64,000 nt of DNA from Lysobacteraceae bacterium NML95-0200 (lineage in GTDB: Bacteria; Pseudomonadota; Gammaproteobacteria; Xanthomonadales; Xanthomonadaceae): positions 88,477-152,476 of the forward strand of contig NWQQ01000020.1 of assembly GCA_002798255.1 (NCBI GenBank), written 5' to 3'. Shown here piece after piece: positions 63,136 through 64,000 of this stretch. The notes below the pieces were generated by a model. The model searched no databases, was not told where the DNA came from, and saw nothing but the letters and a program-made list of their open reading frames with translations. The position numbers were made by a program, and so were the translations under genes. Each line of letters starts with the position of its first letter. The stretch's first letter is position 1.

Positions 63136-63849
63136 ATGCGTCTCAACAAGTTCATTGCCGAGAGCGGTTTTTGCTCGCGCCGCGAGGCTGACCGGCTGAT
63201 TTCGGCTGGCCGGGTGACTATCAACGGCCAGCGTGCGCGTATTGGCGATGAGCTGGCCGAGGGCGATACGGTATTGGTGGATGGGCAAAAGCTGGAGCGC
63301 CGCAGTGTGGCTCAGGGCAAGCGCCAGCATGTCTATATTGCGCTCAACAAGCCCGTGGGCATCACCTGCACGACCGAAGAATCGGTCAAGGGCAATATCG
63401 TTGATTTTGTCGGGCATGAGCGGCGGATTTTCCCGATTGGCCGCCTGGACAAGGATTCGGAAGGGCTGATTCTCCTGACCAGCAATGGCGATATCGTCAA
63501 TGAAATCCTGCGTGCGGAAAACAAGCTGGAAAAGGAATATCTGGTGGCGGTCAATCACGGCATCACCCAGGAGTTTTTGCGCCGCATGAGCCGCGGGGTG
63601 CCGGTTCATGGGCAAATCACCCTGCCGTGCAAGACGGCAAAGATTGGGCCGGTGGGCTTTCGTATCATCCTGGTGCAGGGATTGAACCGGCAGATCCGGC
63701 TGATGGCGGCGCACTTTGGCTATCGCGTCAAGCGCCTTTTGCGGGTACGTATCGGCAGTGTCAAGCTGGGGCATCTCAAGCCCGGGCAGTGGCGCAATCT
63801 TACTGATGCCGAGCTGCGTGCGCTTCTGCCGCATCGCACGCAGTGGTAA
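63136..63849 (+). CDS. rluF: 23S rRNA pseudouridine synthase RluF-like
   Basis: The 237-residue protein has an N-terminal S4 RNA-binding domain ([31 protein letters not shown]) and the RsuA/RluB-family catalytic core with [18 protein letters not shown], where Asp in GRLD is the nucleophile, and [15 protein letters not shown] and [20 protein letters not shown] at the end. RluF isomerises U2604 (and U2605) of 23S rRNA. Relatives RluB/RluE are distinguished mainly by specificity, so the F assignment is by overall likeness. Confidence 0.82.
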   Translation: MRLNKFIAESGFCSRREADRLISAGRVTINGQRARIGDELAEGDTVLVDGQKLERRSVAQGKRQHVYIALNKPVGITCTTEESVKGNIVDFVGHERRIFPIGRLDKDSEGLILLTSNGDIVNEILRAENKLEKEYLVAVNHGITQEFLRRMSRGVPVHGQITLPCKTAKIGPVGFRIILVQGLNRQIRLMAAHFGYRVKRLLRVRIGSVKLGHLKPGQWRNLTDAELRALLPHRTQW

Positions 63850-63882
63850 GCCCCTGAACAGGCGCCAAGCTCCTAGAGCGTG

Positions 63883-64000
63883 TTATGAACTTTGTGCCAA
63901 TCGAATCAAGGGCATGGCATTGGGTAACATGAGAATGGCGAAGACCACAAAGTGCAATCCCCCCAGCACGTCCGGCAATCGTTCGTAATCACGGGACAGG
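63883..64000 (-). CDS. Transposase C-terminus, IS element running off the window (partial)
   Basis: The last 38 codons of a leftward gene read LSRDYERLPDVLGGLHFVVF and end in a hydrophobic tail, the C-terminal pattern of IS5-type DDE transposases. The stop is at 63883. The GAGCGTGTTATGAACTTT stretch just past the gene end (63876-63893) is probably the terminal inverted repeat. The rest lies beyond the window, so family and intactness are uncertain. Confidence 0.55.
   Translation of the reverse strand, partial: LSRDYERLPDVLGGLHFVVFAILMLPNAMPLIRLAQSS

Overview
The window is GC-rich gammaproteobacterial chromosome, most like Xanthomonadales (Lysobacterales). The lineage is inferred from gene order (rsmD-coaD-lipoprotein-yfhL-ggt; rpmI-rplT-pheS-pheT-ihfA-merR-tRNA-Pro) and from base composition, not from a database search. 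It holds two blocks of core genes, one complete-looking temperate podovirus-type prophage of about 44 kb, and traces of two older integrations.

Positions 1-18894 are host DNA. They contain the 3' end of a heavy-metal RND pump, a DUF998 membrane protein, the thioredoxin/TPR chaperedoxin CnoX, and tRNA-Leu(CAA). A decayed integrase N-terminus then runs straight into the truncated 3' end of pncC. Next is a leftward, tightly overlapping operon ftsY > asmA-like > mutY > yggX > pncC. Divergent from it run rsmD, coaD, a lipoprotein, a YfhL ferredoxin, ggt and a metallo-beta-lactamase-fold hydrolase. The rpmI-rplT / pheS-pheT-ihfA-merR cluster ends at tRNA-Pro(GGG).

Positions 18848-62826 are a prophage bounded by identical 53-bp direct repeats of the tRNA-Pro 3' end. 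On the left are integrase, a small excisionase-like protein, an exonuclease and two antirepressor genes. A three-gene toxin-antitoxin-like cassette follows. The leftward early recombination operon (YqaJ exonuclease, RecT, RdgC) is driven by a promoter near 28.25 kb, followed by an MqsRA-like pair. The lysogenic operon (short CI-like repressor, nucleotidyltransferase-like protein, an unknown 328-residue protein, a small membrane protein) faces a cro-like gene and an O-like replication gene carrying iterons. Late genes then run rightward: terminases, portal, scaffold, capsid, tail connectors, internal virion proteins, a 2617-residue polyvalent toxin-domain protein, lysis genes with a nested Rz/Rz1 pair, tail fibres and a papain-like peptidase.

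The most interesting signals are regulatory. (1) Each of the three antirepressor genes is preceded by a C4-type antisense RNA. In each, two short loops are complementary to two sites in that gene's own leader, one of them the ribosome binding site, and the sequences differ between copies while pairing is kept. (2) A 34-bp element, GGGGATTGATTG-N16-AYAGTG-like, occurs upstream of four late transcription units (terminase, capsid, polyvalent protein, lysis) and looks like a phage-specific late promoter. (3) Five 14-bp operators tie the early-left promoter to the repressor/cro region. The repressor has no peptidase domain, so induction probably runs through the C4-controlled antirepressors.

Right of the prophage (62827-64000) are a 38-codon relic of a second, closely related integrase, rluF, and the end of an insertion sequence cut by the window edge.
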